A DNA stretch of 64,000 nt from the NCBI GenBank assembly GCA_021810905.1, contig JAJZQH010000010.1, positions 1 through 64,000 on the forward strand, given 5' to 3'. This DNA comes from a bacterium. GTDB lineage: Bacteria; UBA10199; 2-02-FULL-44-16; JAAZCA01. Within the stretch, counting starts at the first letter, position 1, and the number at the start of each line of letters is the position of its first letter. The notes under the pieces were generated by a model. It was not told where the DNA came from. It ran no database searches and worked only from the letters and a program-made list of their open reading frames with translations. Made by a program: the position numbers and the translations under genes. Below are positions 53,211-62,719 of this stretch, piece by piece.

Positions 53211-55950
53211 AATCGCAGAACGTGCAGTCCGCCCCGCCCGATGCGGGAAAGACTCCTCTCCTTATCAACGATGCGAACCCGGCCGCTCTTCTCTTCGCGG
53301 CTTCGAGCAGTTCGTCCATGCGCTCTTCGTCGACCTTTGCGTGCGAGCGGCCGACCCTGTAGCAGACGCCGTCGAACTCGCTCAGCACCAGCCCCTTTGT
53401 CTTGCCGGCGGTCTTCTTGCCGGCGCCAGCTGATGCCGCCTCCCTTATCTCCACCATCAGCCCGCCCAGAGGCAGGGCCTGGGGCAGAAGGGCGCTCTTC
53501 GCTGCGCTGATGTAGAGCGGCAGCTGGAGGTGCTCTCCGCTCTCGATGCGGTTCACCACCTGCTGCTCCTTGCCGGTCTTGTAATCGATCACGAGGAAGC
53601 GGCTCCTGTCCCTGTCCATATCGATGCGGTCTACACGCCCTCTTATGAACAGCGGTTCGTCGCCCTTTACCTCGATCGCCAGCGCGTTGCCTTTCGCCTT
53701 GGAAAACTCCCATTCGAATTCAGACGGAGTAAGCGGAGATTTGATGTGTCCCGCCTCATCAGCCTCTGCGCTTATTACGCAGAGCGCCATCTTTACGATT
53801 TCTTCTATCTCCCTCTCCTTAAGGCCGGGTTTTACGTAATCGAGCTCGGCAGCTTTCTCTTCCCAGATATTTTCGGCAATCTCCCTCAGCATTCGCGAGA
53901 GCCCGTCATCAATACGTGCGCCCGGCAGCGCGGAGAGCGCATCCTGCGCGCGCTCGCGCCAGAAGCGTGCCAGTATTTCATGCACGATCCTCCCGCGATC
54001 GAAGCCGCGGATCTGCGGCGTGTCCTCCAGGGGTTCAGCCGTGCACAGCACGTCCTGCGCGAAGAATGAAAACGGGCAGTTGGCGTATCTCTCGAGCGAG
54101 GTGGGGCTCATCTCTGCAGAGATAAACCTCTCGCGGACGAGGCGTATTGATTCGGCTGATGCGAGCACGCCCATGTAGTTTCCAAATTCGGACTCGAGCG
54201 GATCGTCACCCGCGATGCGCGCGAGCTCCACGGCCTCGATTTTCTTCGTGTCGAGCCGCGGAGCCGCATCGGAAGTTCGATCGATCACGTACGGCTGGAG
54301 GGGAACCGGTTCCTCTCCTGGAGCCACGAAGCGGTCTACAAAGGGCGAGGGAATCGTCTCTGAGCCTGTGTCCGTGACCGCCGGAATCACAAACGTGATT
54401 TCGCCGCTGCATTTCCTGACCATCGTCTCGAACGCGTATGATTCCTTCGCGTGCGAGTCTGAAGCGTCCGGAAATATCCTGCGAATGGACTCGTCTTTCC
54501 AGTCCCCGAAAAAGAGGCGCTCCATTCCGCGCGCCGGAAAATTTCCCTCGATCATGCGGGGCACGATGAGGCGAGACGCGCGACATGCGAGTGGACTTCC
54601 CAGCGCATGATGCGTGAACGGCAGCACGGATTCGATCATCGGAGCCGAGGCGGCGCGCGAGTGCATTTCATCGGTGAGAAGCTGCGCGTATTCCTCGCGG
54701 GTGAGCTTCACTGCGTCAAGAAAACCGGCCGCAGCGCGCAGCTCATTCAAAATTTCTTCGATCACCTCCGCGGCGGTGAGGCTGCGCGCTGCCACCCTGC
54801 CGCGGCCGCGCCGCTCCCTCAGGCCTGCCACCCAGGGCCTCACTCGCTCGTTCACGCGCGCCCGTTTCATCGCCTCTTCCACAAACAGCTCGATTGAAGC
54901 CTTTGCCGGCAGCTGCTCTATGAATTGCGGCGAGAGCAGCTCGTGCGCGAGCGGCGAACCGCGCGCTCCGTCGAGCGTGGGGTGTTCGGGCAATAGCTCC
55001 ATGGAATGCGCCTCGGAGAGAAACCACTCGATGAACGAATCGCGGGGCCGCGACGCCACCACTATATCGCGCACGTCCATCTCTTCCCTTGCGACCATGA
55101 GGGCTACGTGCCTCGCCTCCTGGGCGGGAGAGGCGGCCTTGAATACCGAGACGCGGGGCGCTGCGGCGCGTGTTTCCGGCAGCTTCTCCTCGTCGTCTAT
55201 CGCCGCGAGCCACGCGTCTCTCGCGCGCGAGAGAAATGAGGCAAAAGGCTTATCCGCGTCGGATTCTGCGCAGGGACACGTCACGAAGAGCTCCGCGTCC
55301 TTTACCCCCCGCGCCAGCGCGCGCAGCAACGCGATATGAAGCGGCGTCGGCATAGTGAATTCATCGAACGCGAGGAACTTCATCTCCGAAAGAGGGGCCG
55401 TGCCGTCGATTGCGTTCTTGATTGCCAGAATAGCGAGATCGCCTTCGTCCAGAAGACCGAGTTTTGAGAGTTCCTTTTCGTATGACTCGTAAGCCTTTAC
55501 GAGATCGCGCTCGCGAAGGCTCGAATCGCCTACGTCGGATATGATTGAAGAGATCTCGTCGGGCCTGACGAGGTTTTCCTTGAGCGCGAGGATCGCGCGC
55601 GAGAAGTCTTTTGCAGCTGCGTACGAGCGCGCGGTTCTGCCGAAATAGGAGAGGGTGAGCCTCTCCAGGACTCCGTGCATCAGAAGCGCCGAGTGCGCGC
55701 GCGAAATCACCGGCAGGGCGGGTGATGCGAGCGCGCGCACGAAACCGGCCCAGTCCCTTATTGAGTCGCCCCTGATGGCCGTGCATTTCCCTTTTTTGCG
55801 CGAGATGAAGCGGCGCCTGAGCGAGGCGGCTGCAGCCCGATCAGGCACGACGATCGCGCCCGTGCGGCCTGGGTCGGAGCGCGCAAGCAGATCGAGCAGC
55901 TTCTCGCTCTTTCCGGAATTTATGGGACCTGTGATGAGACTGACCGCCAT
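53170..55950 (-). CDS. addB: AddB-like helicase-nuclease subunit
   Basis: A 926-residue partner of AddA. A Walker A-like GPINSGKSEK lies near residue 8, the middle is a divergent helicase-like region, and the C-terminal PD-(D/E)xK nuclease shows RFLVIDYKTGK. Cysteines in ERYANCPFSFFAQ and the C-terminal DCTFCDYGDICR fit the four-Cys [4Fe-4S] staple of AddB nucleases. The ATG at 55950 is chosen because the upstream frame starts only with TTG. The partner assignment rests on gene order and the overlap with addA. Confidence 0.87.
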   Translation of the reverse strand: MAVSLITGPINSGKSEKLLDLLARSDPGRTGAIVVPDRAAAASLRRRFISRKKGKCTAIRGDSIRDWAGFVRALASPALPVISRAHSALLMHGVLERLTLSYFGRTARSYAAAKDFSRAILALKENLVRPDEISSIISDVGDSSLRERDLVKAYESYEKELSKLGLLDEGDLAILAIKNAIDGTAPLSEMKFLAFDEFTMPTPLHIALLRALARGVKDAELFVTCPCAESDADKPFASFLSRARDAWLAAIDDEEKLPETRAAAPRVSVFKAASPAQEARHVALMVAREEMDVRDIVVASRPRDSFIEWFLSEAHSMELLPEHPTLDGARGSPLAHELLSPQFIEQLPAKASIELFVEEAMKRARVNERVRPWVAGLRERRGRGRVAARSLTAAEVIEEILNELRAAAGFLDAVKLTREEYAQLLTDEMHSRAASAPMIESVLPFTHHALGSPLACRASRLIVPRMIEGNFPARGMERLFFGDWKDESIRRIFPDASDSHAKESYAFETMVRKCSGEITFVIPAVTDTGSETIPSPFVDRFVAPGEEPVPLQPYVIDRTSDAAPRLDTKKIEAVELARIAGDDPLESEFGNYMGVLASAESIRLVRERFISAEMSPTSLERYANCPFSFFAQDVLCTAEPLEDTPQIRGFDRGRIVHEILARFWRERAQDALSALPGARIDDGLSRMLREIAENIWEEKAAELDYVKPGLKEREIEEIVKMALCVISAEADEAGHIKSPLTPSEFEWEFSKAKGNALAIEVKGDEPLFIRGRVDRIDMDRDRSRFLVIDYKTGKEQQVVNRIESGEHLQLPLYISAAKSALLPQALPLGGLMVEIREAASAGAGKKTAGKTKGLVLSEFDGVCYRVGRSHAKVDEERMDELLEAAKRRAAGFASLIRRGVFPASGGADCTFCDYGDICRHKKVSAD

Positions 55951-56028
55951 GTCCGTCAGAATCGCAGGAGCGGGCGCCGCGGTCAAGCTCTGGAGTGGAC
56001 ATCCAAAAAAATCCCCGGGCAGCGGATA

Positions 56029-56838
56029 TCAGCCTGAGGATCGATAGAGTCGTGGATTTTCATTTTCGATTACAGCCAGCATCATCCTTGCGAACTCATT
56101 CCTCTCAGCGGCCTTGCGAAGGGCTTTGATCGCGCCGCTATTTCCTGCCCTGTGAAGATATACCAGGGCTTTGGCCGCATTCTTATTTCCTTGAGCCGCA
56201 CGAGTGCCGTACGCGCTGACATCCAGATTCGCTATCGCGTTTCTGATCGAGCTTTTATCTGAATCTTGTCCGTAGGCCTCCAGGGCTTTCAATGAAAGCA
56301 GGGCAATGAGCTTTTGTTCAGCAGCTTGAGCCAGCGCGGGCAGAGCATCCTCTCGACCGTAATGATCGTAGGCCTGCATGAGCCAGAAAAAAACATTTTC
56401 GATGGGATTCTCGCTTCGCGCCAAGGTCGCGAGCAGGCGCAGTGCGTGCACGCTTCCCTCTTCACAACAATGCGTTCCAATCATGTCGACGACCTTCTGC
56501 CGGATAAGCGGATCTCCTGCGAGGAGAGCTGTCCGATAAAAATCAGCCACAGTTTCGCTTCTGCCTGCCAGAAAATCCCGGCGTATCCGTCCAAGCTCTA
56601 GACCGACCTCAACATCGAGATCGCCGCGAAAAAAGGCGGCAAGACACGTTTCAAGACGGTTTGGCCGAGGAGTTGCAACTATGGCCTCGCCATCATAACA
56701 GTCGATTTCAGACGTGACATAGGCGCCTTCAGCGTCACCTTCAGCGGAATCCACGGCCCATTCTTCCACATCTTGAGCAAGCGCATCGGTGGAGATGGCG
56801 CTGCCCGGAACCAGCGCTTTTATGCCGGGTGCATTCAT
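56029..56838 (-). CDS. Helical-repeat protein of unknown function
   Basis: A 269-residue protein (MNAPGIKALVPGSAIST...). The first 70 residues are acidic; residues 80-265 are helical and look like degenerate HEAT-type repeats (VRQKVVDMIGTHCCEEGSVHALRLL-like pattern, ALPALAQAAEQKLIALLSLKAL, KNAAKALVYLHRAGNSGAIKAL). AAAGG precedes the second of two close Met codons by eight bases, so that one is chosen. It is 78 bases upstream of addB but need not be functionally linked. Confidence 0.6.
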   Translation of the reverse strand: MNAPGIKALVPGSAISTDALAQDVEEWAVDSAEGDAEGAYVTSEIDCYDGEAIVATPRPNRLETCLAAFFRGDLDVEVGLELGRIRRDFLAGRSETVADFYRTALLAGDPLIRQKVVDMIGTHCCEEGSVHALRLLATLARSENPIENVFFWLMQAYDHYGREDALPALAQAAEQKLIALLSLKALEAYGQDSDKSSIRNAIANLDVSAYGTRAAQGNKNAAKALVYLHRAGNSGAIKALRKAAERNEFARMMLAVIENENPRLYRSSG

Positions 56839-57483
56839 ATTCATTTCCTTTCCGCATGCAGCCTGATTTTCGTGCACGGACGATTTTCCGTCGGATAACT
56901 GCTTATCGTCGGCCTGTCAATTTTGTTGCTCAGTTTGTTGCGGCGCAAATCCGATACATTCCACATGAAAGATGAGCTTGCGTTCTCTTCAGAATGACCT
57001 GCCGCTCGCTCTCGATCACGCGCCCCCGATGTCCAGGTTGCCCACAATTCACTGGCCGCCGGCCCGGTTGCACCTGACACCCGCCGGCAGCGGACAATTT
57101 CGTGGACAACGTACAAAACTATAATACGTGACGAGCCGCAGGCTCGGAACCGCCATACAATAAGTGAAGAGCGTAAGCTCTGAATAAATAACATCTGCGG
57201 TCAGAACGAAGTGACAACCTGGACATGCAAGTCTCTTCTCCTGAAAAAATAATCTGCGCTATGCATTTTTTTATTGACGATATTTATGAACGCGATTTTC
57301 GATCTTGCCCAGCATCGTCGCCATCCATCAGCTCATGCCGCCATCATTGCATAAATCGCGCATATCCGCATCGGTCCTGCATTTGAGCGATCGAGCCATC
57401 TTTGCAGATTTCTCTTCTTCAACGCCTCTCCGCGCGTCCGAAAACTCATGTGGTATGACGATCTCATAACAAGGAGGCGCGAC
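56839..57483. other. Long intergenic region with a dispersed repeat
   Basis: There is no credible gene in 645 bases between two divergent genes. It includes the dispersed repeat listed at 57108-57215, an AT-rich stretch near 57240-57300 that may contain promoters, and, at its end, the strong ribosome binding site AAGGAGG of the HNH gene. Confidence 0.5.
57108..57215. repeat. Dispersed GTGACGAGC...GAAGTGACAAC repeat
   Basis: CTATAATACGTGACGAGC then CGCAGGCTCGGAAC, a second hairpin GAAGAGCGTAAGCTCTGAA, and GCGGTCAGAACGAAGTGACA. The same outer parts occur in the thiS-thiG gap (about 25436-25503), where the inner second hairpin is absent. Each copy contains small GAGC/GCTC stems. Confidence 0.6.
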
Positions 57484-58551
57484 ATGCAGATGCAACCATG
57501 CAGCTTGAGCGATGATCAACTGGTCGCAGAGATCAGGGCCATCGTCTCGCGGGAGTTCCTTTCTCTTGCCGAACTACTCTCGCTCCTCGCCGAGATGGAC
57601 GACCGGATGCTCTACGCGAGGCTAGGCTTCTCCTCACTCTTCTCGTTTATCGTGCAGGAGCTGCACCTCTCCGAGGACGCTGCTTATAAACGCATCCATG
57701 CTGCAAGGGCGGCGAGGCGATTTCCCCTCATTCTCACACTTCTCGCCGAGGGCAGGATCAATCTCACCACCATCACGATCCTCTCACAGATCCTCACCGT
57801 GGAAAACCACGCGGAGTTGCTCACGAAGGCTGTGCACAAGTCCAAGTTCGAAGTCGAGAAGATCAAGGCGGCGTATGCGCCAAGGCCCGATATCCCGGAC
57901 ATGATGCGAAGGTTATCCACACCAACTCGCTCTGGAGCGAGTTGCGATGGTGGAGCGTGTACGGACGCATCTGAGATATTGCCGGACACAGGCACGGCAC
58001 CTGTCCCAGCGGCATGCGAAGAGCATCATGCGGCAATTGTAACTCCCATCGCTCCTGCAAGGAGGGATGCTATCTCACCTCTCAGTGAACAGCGCGTTAA
58101 GTTTCAATTTACGGGTAGCGAGGTGCTCCGAGGCAAAATCGATCGCGCAAAAGAACTCCTGCGTCACAAGTATCCCGCTGCAAAACTGGAGGAGATCATC
58201 GACGAGGCGCTGAATGCGCTGCTCGAAAAAAAAGACCCGGAAAAGAAGATACAGCGTAAGGCAGGGAGGAATGTCCTAGGGCTTCGGCCGCAGAAGTCCG
58301 GCCATCAGCATGCACGATACATTCCGCAGCGAGTGAAAGATCTGGTCTGGCAGCGCGATCAGGGCAGATGCCAATATGTGGCTCCGGATGGAAGGCGTTG
58401 CGAAGAGCGTGGCTTCCTCGAATACGATCACATCAAACCCTTTGCCAGGGGCGGTAGCTCGAATGATCCTGATAATCTCAGACTGGCGTGCAGAACGCAT
58501 AATCAGTTAGCCATGAGGACTGTGTTTGGAGGGCAGAAGCGTTATCCATAG
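57484..58551 (+). CDS. HNH endonuclease with DUF222-like N-terminus
   Basis: A 355-residue protein starting MQMQPCSLSDDQLVAEI, with AAGGAGG six bases before the ATG. Residues 1-130 are a helical domain (LLAEMDDRMLYARLGFSSLFSFIVQEL...) of the kind often fused to HNH nucleases. The linker (135-200) is variable. The HNH motif is C-terminal: GRCQYVAPDGRRC, then YDHIKPFARGGSSNDPDNLR and CRTHNQLA, with Cys and His for zinc and His in DHIKP for catalysis. Its role is unknown; it is a common single-gene cargo. Confidence 0.85.
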   Translation: MQMQPCSLSDDQLVAEIRAIVSREFLSLAELLSLLAEMDDRMLYARLGFSSLFSFIVQELHLSEDAAYKRIHAARAARRFPLILTLLAEGRINLTTITILSQILTVENHAELLTKAVHKSKFEVEKIKAAYAPRPDIPDMMRRLSTPTRSGASCDGGACTDASEILPDTGTAPVPAACEEHHAAIVTPIAPARRDAISPLSEQRVKFQFTGSEVLRGKIDRAKELLRHKYPAAKLEEIIDEALNALLEKKDPEKKIQRKAGRNVLGLRPQKSGHQHARYIPQRVKDLVWQRDQGRCQYVAPDGRRCEERGFLEYDHIKPFARGGSSNDPDNLRLACRTHNQLAMRTVFGGQKRYP

Positions 58552-58571
58552 GCGGTCGGGCGTCCGACCGC
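58552..58571. terminator. Perfect hairpin after the HNH gene
   Basis: GCGGTCGG and CCGACCGC form an 8-bp stem with a GCGT loop, starting one base after the stop codon. No U-tract follows, so it may be a rho-dependent end, mRNA stabiliser or simple repeat. Confidence 0.4.
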
Positions 58572-58736
58572 GAGCCGTTAAGCATAGCTGGGCGGGCGGA
58601 TGACCGGCCGCCTGTGGGTAACGCGCGTTTCGTAACTTCTGTGGAACCCGCAGGGCAAGGCCTTCTTGCGGATTGTGGATCGTGCAACTCTTGCACCGCC
58701 TTTGACGCACGGGACGAGGTGTGGCACTCTGGCCGC

Positions 58737-59756
58737 ATGTCTCTGGCTGAGCGCGACAATTGCCTCAAATGGGACGGCCGTTCGCCGGGCCATTACGAAG
58801 TCTACTACCTCAAACTCAATCATCGCGAGTCAGGGTGCGCGTGGTGGCTGCGCTACACGCTGCTCGCGCCGCAGCGCGGGAAGGGCACAGCGGTCGCGGA
58901 GGTGTGGGGCATCTTCTTCGACCCGAACGACCCATCCCTCAATCGTGCATTCAAACAGACTTTTCCCGCAGCAGAAGGGGCGCGCTGGCAATCTGAACCG
59001 TTCTCGTTTCGCGTAGGCGAAAGGGCGGAGCTCTCCCACTCGAGCGCGCGCGGCGAACTGCGCGACGGAGAGAGCTCGCTTGCCTGGGATCTCCGCTGGG
59101 AGCCGTGCACTGAAACGTTTTATCATTTCCCGATCGCCGCGATGTACCGGTGGCCGATACCGAAGACAAAGCTCCTCTCTCCTAACGTGGATCTGCGTTT
59201 TTACGGCTCTGTCAGCGTCGACGGCCGTACGTTCGTGCTGAGCGGAGAGCCTGGCCAGCAGTCGCATCTGTGGGGCAGCAAGCACGCGTATCAATGGGTC
59301 TGGGCCAACTGCAATGCCTTCGAAGGTCATTCCGACCGCTGCTTCTTCGAAGGCCTTAGCGCGCAGATAAAACTCGGACCATGGAAGGCGCCGTTTGCAA
59401 CCCTCGTCGCGCTTGAGTTGGACGGCCAACGCTACTCGCTGGGCGGATTGTGGACGGCGTATCGAACGCGCAGCGATATCGCATTGCCCGCGTGGTCATT
59501 CGCGGCAAAGAGGCGCGATATAAAATTGTGGGGCAGGCTCTCCGCGCGATACGAGGATTTCGTTGGAGTCGAATACACGGACCCGGACGGTGAAAAACTC
59601 TGGTGCAACAACACCAAGGTCGCAGATTGCGAGGTCAATCTGGCGCGCAGGGTGAACGGGCGATGGACCGAGCCTGTCGTACTCGCAGCTTCGAGGAGCG
59701 CGGCGCTGGAGTTCGTGGCGCACCGGAAAGACCCTCGCATCCCGATCAAAATTTGA
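58737..59756 (+). CDS. Lipocalin/CrtC-like protein (tocopherol cyclase-like)
   Basis: A 339-residue beta-rich soluble protein without a signal peptide. LKWDGRSPGHYEVYYLKLNH...WWLRYTLLAP near the start, HLWGSKHAYQWVWANCNAF in the middle and VEYTDPDGEKLWCNNTKVADCEV near the end resemble the AttH/CrtC/tocopherol-cyclase-like double lipocalin fold. It may act on a lipid or terpenoid. The Met at 58737 is chosen; an in-frame GTG at 58614 is upstream. Convergent with trpR. Confidence 0.6.
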   Translation: MSLAERDNCLKWDGRSPGHYEVYYLKLNHRESGCAWWLRYTLLAPQRGKGTAVAEVWGIFFDPNDPSLNRAFKQTFPAAEGARWQSEPFSFRVGERAELSHSSARGELRDGESSLAWDLRWEPCTETFYHFPIAAMYRWPIPKTKLLSPNVDLRFYGSVSVDGRTFVLSGEPGQQSHLWGSKHAYQWVWANCNAFEGHSDRCFFEGLSAQIKLGPWKAPFATLVALELDGQRYSLGGLWTAYRTRSDIALPAWSFAAKRRDIKLWGRLSARYEDFVGVEYTDPDGEKLWCNNTKVADCEVNLARRVNGRWTEPVVLAASRSAALEFVAHRKDPRIPIKI

Positions 59757-59777
59757 AGAGTCTGGCGAAGCTGACGG

Positions 59778-60071
59778 CTATTTCGATTTCCGGCGTCCGG
59801 GGTAGAGGCGGTCGTAACACTTGAGGAGTATGCCGCTGCCGTACTTGAGCTCCCTGGCTCCGCGAGTCACGGTGGCGATTGAGACTCCGAGAAGATCGCG
59901 GATCTGCCGCTGAGTGCGCCCCTCGATGAGCATCTTCACTATTTGCCAACGCATCACTATTTCCACGTATTCCGCAGGCGTAAGCAGCGCGCGCAAAAGC
60001 ACGTCGAGTTCTGCGTCGTTCTTAGTGATTGAGAAGAGATGATCCAGATCTTTTTTCCAGTGAGTGTCCAT
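59778..60071 (-). CDS. trpR: Trp repressor
   Basis: A 97-residue TrpR-type repressor. LLTPAEYVEIVMRWQIVKML aligns with the region of Escherichia coli TrpR that begins MLTPDE, and RTQRQIRDLLGVSIATVTRG is the helix-turn-helix, with IATVTRG against IATITRG. This is closer to TrpR than to YerC, which has TATISR at that place. It should bind DNA when loaded with tryptophan. A trp-operator-like site overlaps its own promoter. Confidence 0.88.
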   Translation of the reverse strand: MDTHWKKDLDHLFSITKNDAELDVLLRALLTPAEYVEIVMRWQIVKMLIEGRTQRQIRDLLGVSIATVTRGARELKYGSGILLKCYDRLYPGRRKSK

Positions 60072-60077
60072 GCTTTT

Positions 60078-60108
60078 GCGTACTAGTATGTGAAGCCATA
60101 TGCGTCAA
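60078..60108 (-). promoter_or_regulatory. trpR promoter with trp-operator-like site
   Basis: TTGCGTACTAGT (60077-60087) is identical to one half of the E. coli trp operator read on the opposite strand, and TACTAGTA (60081-60088) is a palindrome. On the minus strand TTGACG (60108-60103) and TAGTAC (60085-60080) are spaced 17 bases, so the operator covers the -10. The start codon is 8 bases further, and autorepression is the simplest reading. Confidence 0.5.
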
Positions 60109-60178
60109 GGCGTTTTCCGTCCTCGACATTGACGAAACACGCGATATGGTGCAGACACGCAAAAAAAGGGGGGACGAT

Positions 60179-60775
60179 ATGGGACTTGGAATGATCGTAT
60201 TTGCAATCGGGGTACTCGTAATTATTTTCGCCGCAGCGCTTTACAACCGCCTGGTGACCGGCCGCAATCGGTATAAAAACGCTTACGCTCAGATCGACGT
60301 ACAGCTCAAGCGCCGATATGACCTGATCCCGAATCTCGTGGAGACGGCCAAGGGCTATATCAAGCACGAACGCGAGACGCTGGAGGCGGTGACCAAGGCG
60401 CGGAATCTCGCCGTGGACGCGAGCCGCGCGGCATCCGCAAACCCGGGCGCTCCGGATGCTATGAAGGGGCTCTCGCAATCCGAGGGCGCGCTCGCCGCGG
60501 CGCTGGGCAGGCTCTTCGCGGTCTCGGAATCATATCCGGATCTCAAGGCCAACCAGACCATGCAGCAGCTCATGGAAGAACTCTCGTCCACCGAGAACCG
60601 CATATCGTTCGCACGCCAGGCGTTCAACGACGCGGTCATGGGGTACAATATCAGCCGCGAAAAATTTCCATCGAACATGATAGCAGACTCGTTCGGCTTT
60701 GGACCCGCGGAACTGCTGGAGGTGCTCGGCTCGCCGGAAGAGGCAAAGGCGCCGAAGGTCTCGTTCACATCATAA
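60179..60775 (+). CDS. lemA: LemA family protein
   Basis: A 198-residue protein with one N-terminal membrane helix (MGLGMIVFAIGVLVIIFAAALYNRLV), then the LemA coiled-coil region (RNRYKNAYAQIDVQLKRRYDLIPNLVETAKGY... ENRISFARQAFNDAVMGYN). The ATG at 60179 has GGGGGG upstream. LemA often accompanies an M48 peptidase, as here. Its function is not firmly established. Confidence 0.93.
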   Translation: MGLGMIVFAIGVLVIIFAAALYNRLVTGRNRYKNAYAQIDVQLKRRYDLIPNLVETAKGYIKHERETLEAVTKARNLAVDASRAASANPGAPDAMKGLSQSEGALAAALGRLFAVSESYPDLKANQTMQQLMEELSSTENRISFARQAFNDAVMGYNISREKFPSNMIADSFGFGPAELLEVLGSPEEAKAPKVSFTS

Positions 60776-60790
60776 CTGCTGATTTCCAAC

Positions 60791-62719
60791 ATGGCACAAC
60801 CCGGCACGATCAATTTCTTTGAGCGACAGGACGAGGCGCGCGGAAAGACAGGGCGCCTGGCGTTTCTCTTTGCGATCGCCGTCGCCGTGATCGCGGTGGC
60901 GATATATATATCAGTGCGCATCATCCTCTGGCTCGCATATTACAGGAAAATGACCGAACACGCCTTCGCGTTCTGGGACCCAGGCATGTTCGTGATCACG
61001 TGCGCGTGCGTGATCCTCTTCATAGCGATCGTGAGCAGCATCAAGATCCTGTTGCTGCGCGGCGACGGGAGCACGGTCGCAAGGATGCTGGGCGGGAGGC
61101 AGGTGCTGCCCGATACCGCCGATCTTTCGGAGAAGAGGCTCTGCAACGTGGTCGAGGAGATATCGCTGGCATCAGGTGTGGCCGTTCCCCAGATATTCGT
61201 AATGGACTCGGAGCAGGGGATCAACGCGTTTGCCGCGGGCGCAACACCCAATCGCGCCGCAGTGGCAGTCACGTCCGGCACGGTCGCATATCTCAACCGC
61301 GACGAGCTGCAGGGCGTGATCGCGCACGAGTTCAGTCACATACTCAACGGTGATATGCGGCTCAACGTGAGGCTCATCGGCGTGCTCGCCGGTATCTTCG
61401 GAATCAGCGCCGTGGGCTGGTGGGTGGTGCGCGGCGCTGGCGGCAAGTCGAGCAAGGGTTCGTGGCTGATAGTGCTCGGCGGAATCCTGCTGCTCGTCAT
61501 CGGTTACATTGGGACGTTTGTCGGCAGGATCATACAGAGCGCTATCTGCAGGCAGCGCGAATTTCTGGCCGATGCCTCGGCCGTTCAGTTCACGCGCAAT
61601 CCCGCAGGCATCGCGGGCGCGCTCAAGAAGATCGGCGGCTTAGCCGCCGGCTCGCGCCTGAGGTCGCCGAGGGCGGATGAGGCAGCGCACCTCTTCTTCG
61701 GCCAGGGGACGAAGGTCGGTTTTCTTTCATCGCTGCTCGCATCGCACCCGCCGCTGGCTGAGCGCATCATGAGGCTCGATCCGTCGTTTGACGGGCAATT
61801 CCCGCGCGCCGATGGAATTCGTCCCGCGCGCGATGCGGCAGCAGCGGTTTCTGCAGGCGCAAGATCCGGCGTCAGGGCAGCGGTGGATGTCGCCGCGAAC
61901 CCTACAGCTGTCTTCGCGAGCATCGGCAATCCGAATGAAGATAACCTGAAGCAGGGCTCGATGCTGCTTTCACTCGTGTCTGACTCGATAAAGGCGCTCA
62001 TCGCAACGCCCTCCGGCGCCTCTGCGGCAATCTACGCGCTGCTGCTCGGCGCGGATACGAGCGTGAAGGAGATACAGCTTGAGGTTCTGGGCAGATTCGT
62101 GCGCAAGGAAGAACTCGAGAAAATTCCAAAGCTCGCGGACGAGATCGCAGCCCTCGAGCCGCGCTGCAAACTCGCTATCGTCGAGCTCTCATTCCCGGCG
62201 CTCAAGCGGCTCTCGATAGACGAGCTCGACGGATTGGCGAGCAGGGTGGATGCGCTCGCGCGCGCGGATGAAAAATTCACGCTCTTTGAATTCGTGCTCC
62301 AGTGGATGATCGCGAACCGGCTCAAGGATTCGGGAAGAAGGTCGGGTCAGGTCGTGTACACAAACATCAAACCGCTACTGGGAGATGCCGCGGTCATGCT
62401 CGCCGCGATCGCAAAGGCCGGCAATCCAGCGGACGCGCTGCAGGCGCTTTGCGCGTACGACGGATGCGCGGCAAGGATCCCGGGCCTTGCGCGGATGACG
62501 GAGCGATCATTTGCCTCAGAGACTTCATTTGACGGCGTGGGGCGTGCGCTGAACCGCATGGCGCTCGCCTCGTTCGCGATCAAGGGAACGGTAGCAGAGG
62601 CATGCGCAAACTGCGCGCTCGCGGATCGCAAGGTGACTGCAGAAGAGGCAGAACTCCTCCGCGTATTCTTCATGGCGCTCGATATTCCACTCCCGCAGTT
62701 CGCACTCCCCGTCGATTGA
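60791..62719 (+). CDS. M48 family (HtpX-like) membrane metalloprotease
   Basis: A 642-residue protein. Two N-terminal helices, then the HEFSH zinc motif (residues 179-183) after NAFAAG, two more helices, and REFLADASAVQFTRNP with the third ligand Glu near 257. This gives an HtpX-like M48 core to about residue 330. The C-terminal 300 residues, helical with ELSFPALKRLS-type repeats, exceed HtpX and are typical of the larger LemA-linked M48 proteins. Likely an inner-membrane quality-control protease. Confidence 0.92.
   Translation: MAQPGTINFFERQDEARGKTGRLAFLFAIAVAVIAVAIYISVRIILWLAYYRKMTEHAFAFWDPGMFVITCACVILFIAIVSSIKILLLRGDGSTVARMLGGRQVLPDTADLSEKRLCNVVEEISLASGVAVPQIFVMDSEQGINAFAAGATPNRAAVAVTSGTVAYLNRDELQGVIAHEFSHILNGDMRLNVRLIGVLAGIFGISAVGWWVVRGAGGKSSKGSWLIVLGGILLLVIGYIGTFVGRIIQSAICRQREFLADASAVQFTRNPAGIAGALKKIGGLAAGSRLRSPRADEAAHLFFGQGTKVGFLSSLLASHPPLAERIMRLDPSFDGQFPRADGIRPARDAAAAVSAGARSGVRAAVDVAANPTAVFASIGNPNEDNLKQGSMLLSLVSDSIKALIATPSGASAAIYALLLGADTSVKEIQLEVLGRFVRKEELEKIPKLADEIAALEPRCKLAIVELSFPALKRLSIDELDGLASRVDALARADEKFTLFEFVLQWMIANRLKDSGRRSGQVVYTNIKPLLGDAAVMLAAIAKAGNPADALQALCAYDGCAARIPGLARMTERSFASETSFDGVGRALNRMALASFAIKGTVAEACANCALADRKVTAEEAELLRVFFMALDIPLPQFALPVD

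Noticed and set aside
60115-60170. TTGACG on the plus strand as a lemA promoter
   Set aside because: The only -10-like sequence (GATATG) lies about 8 bases away, far too close.
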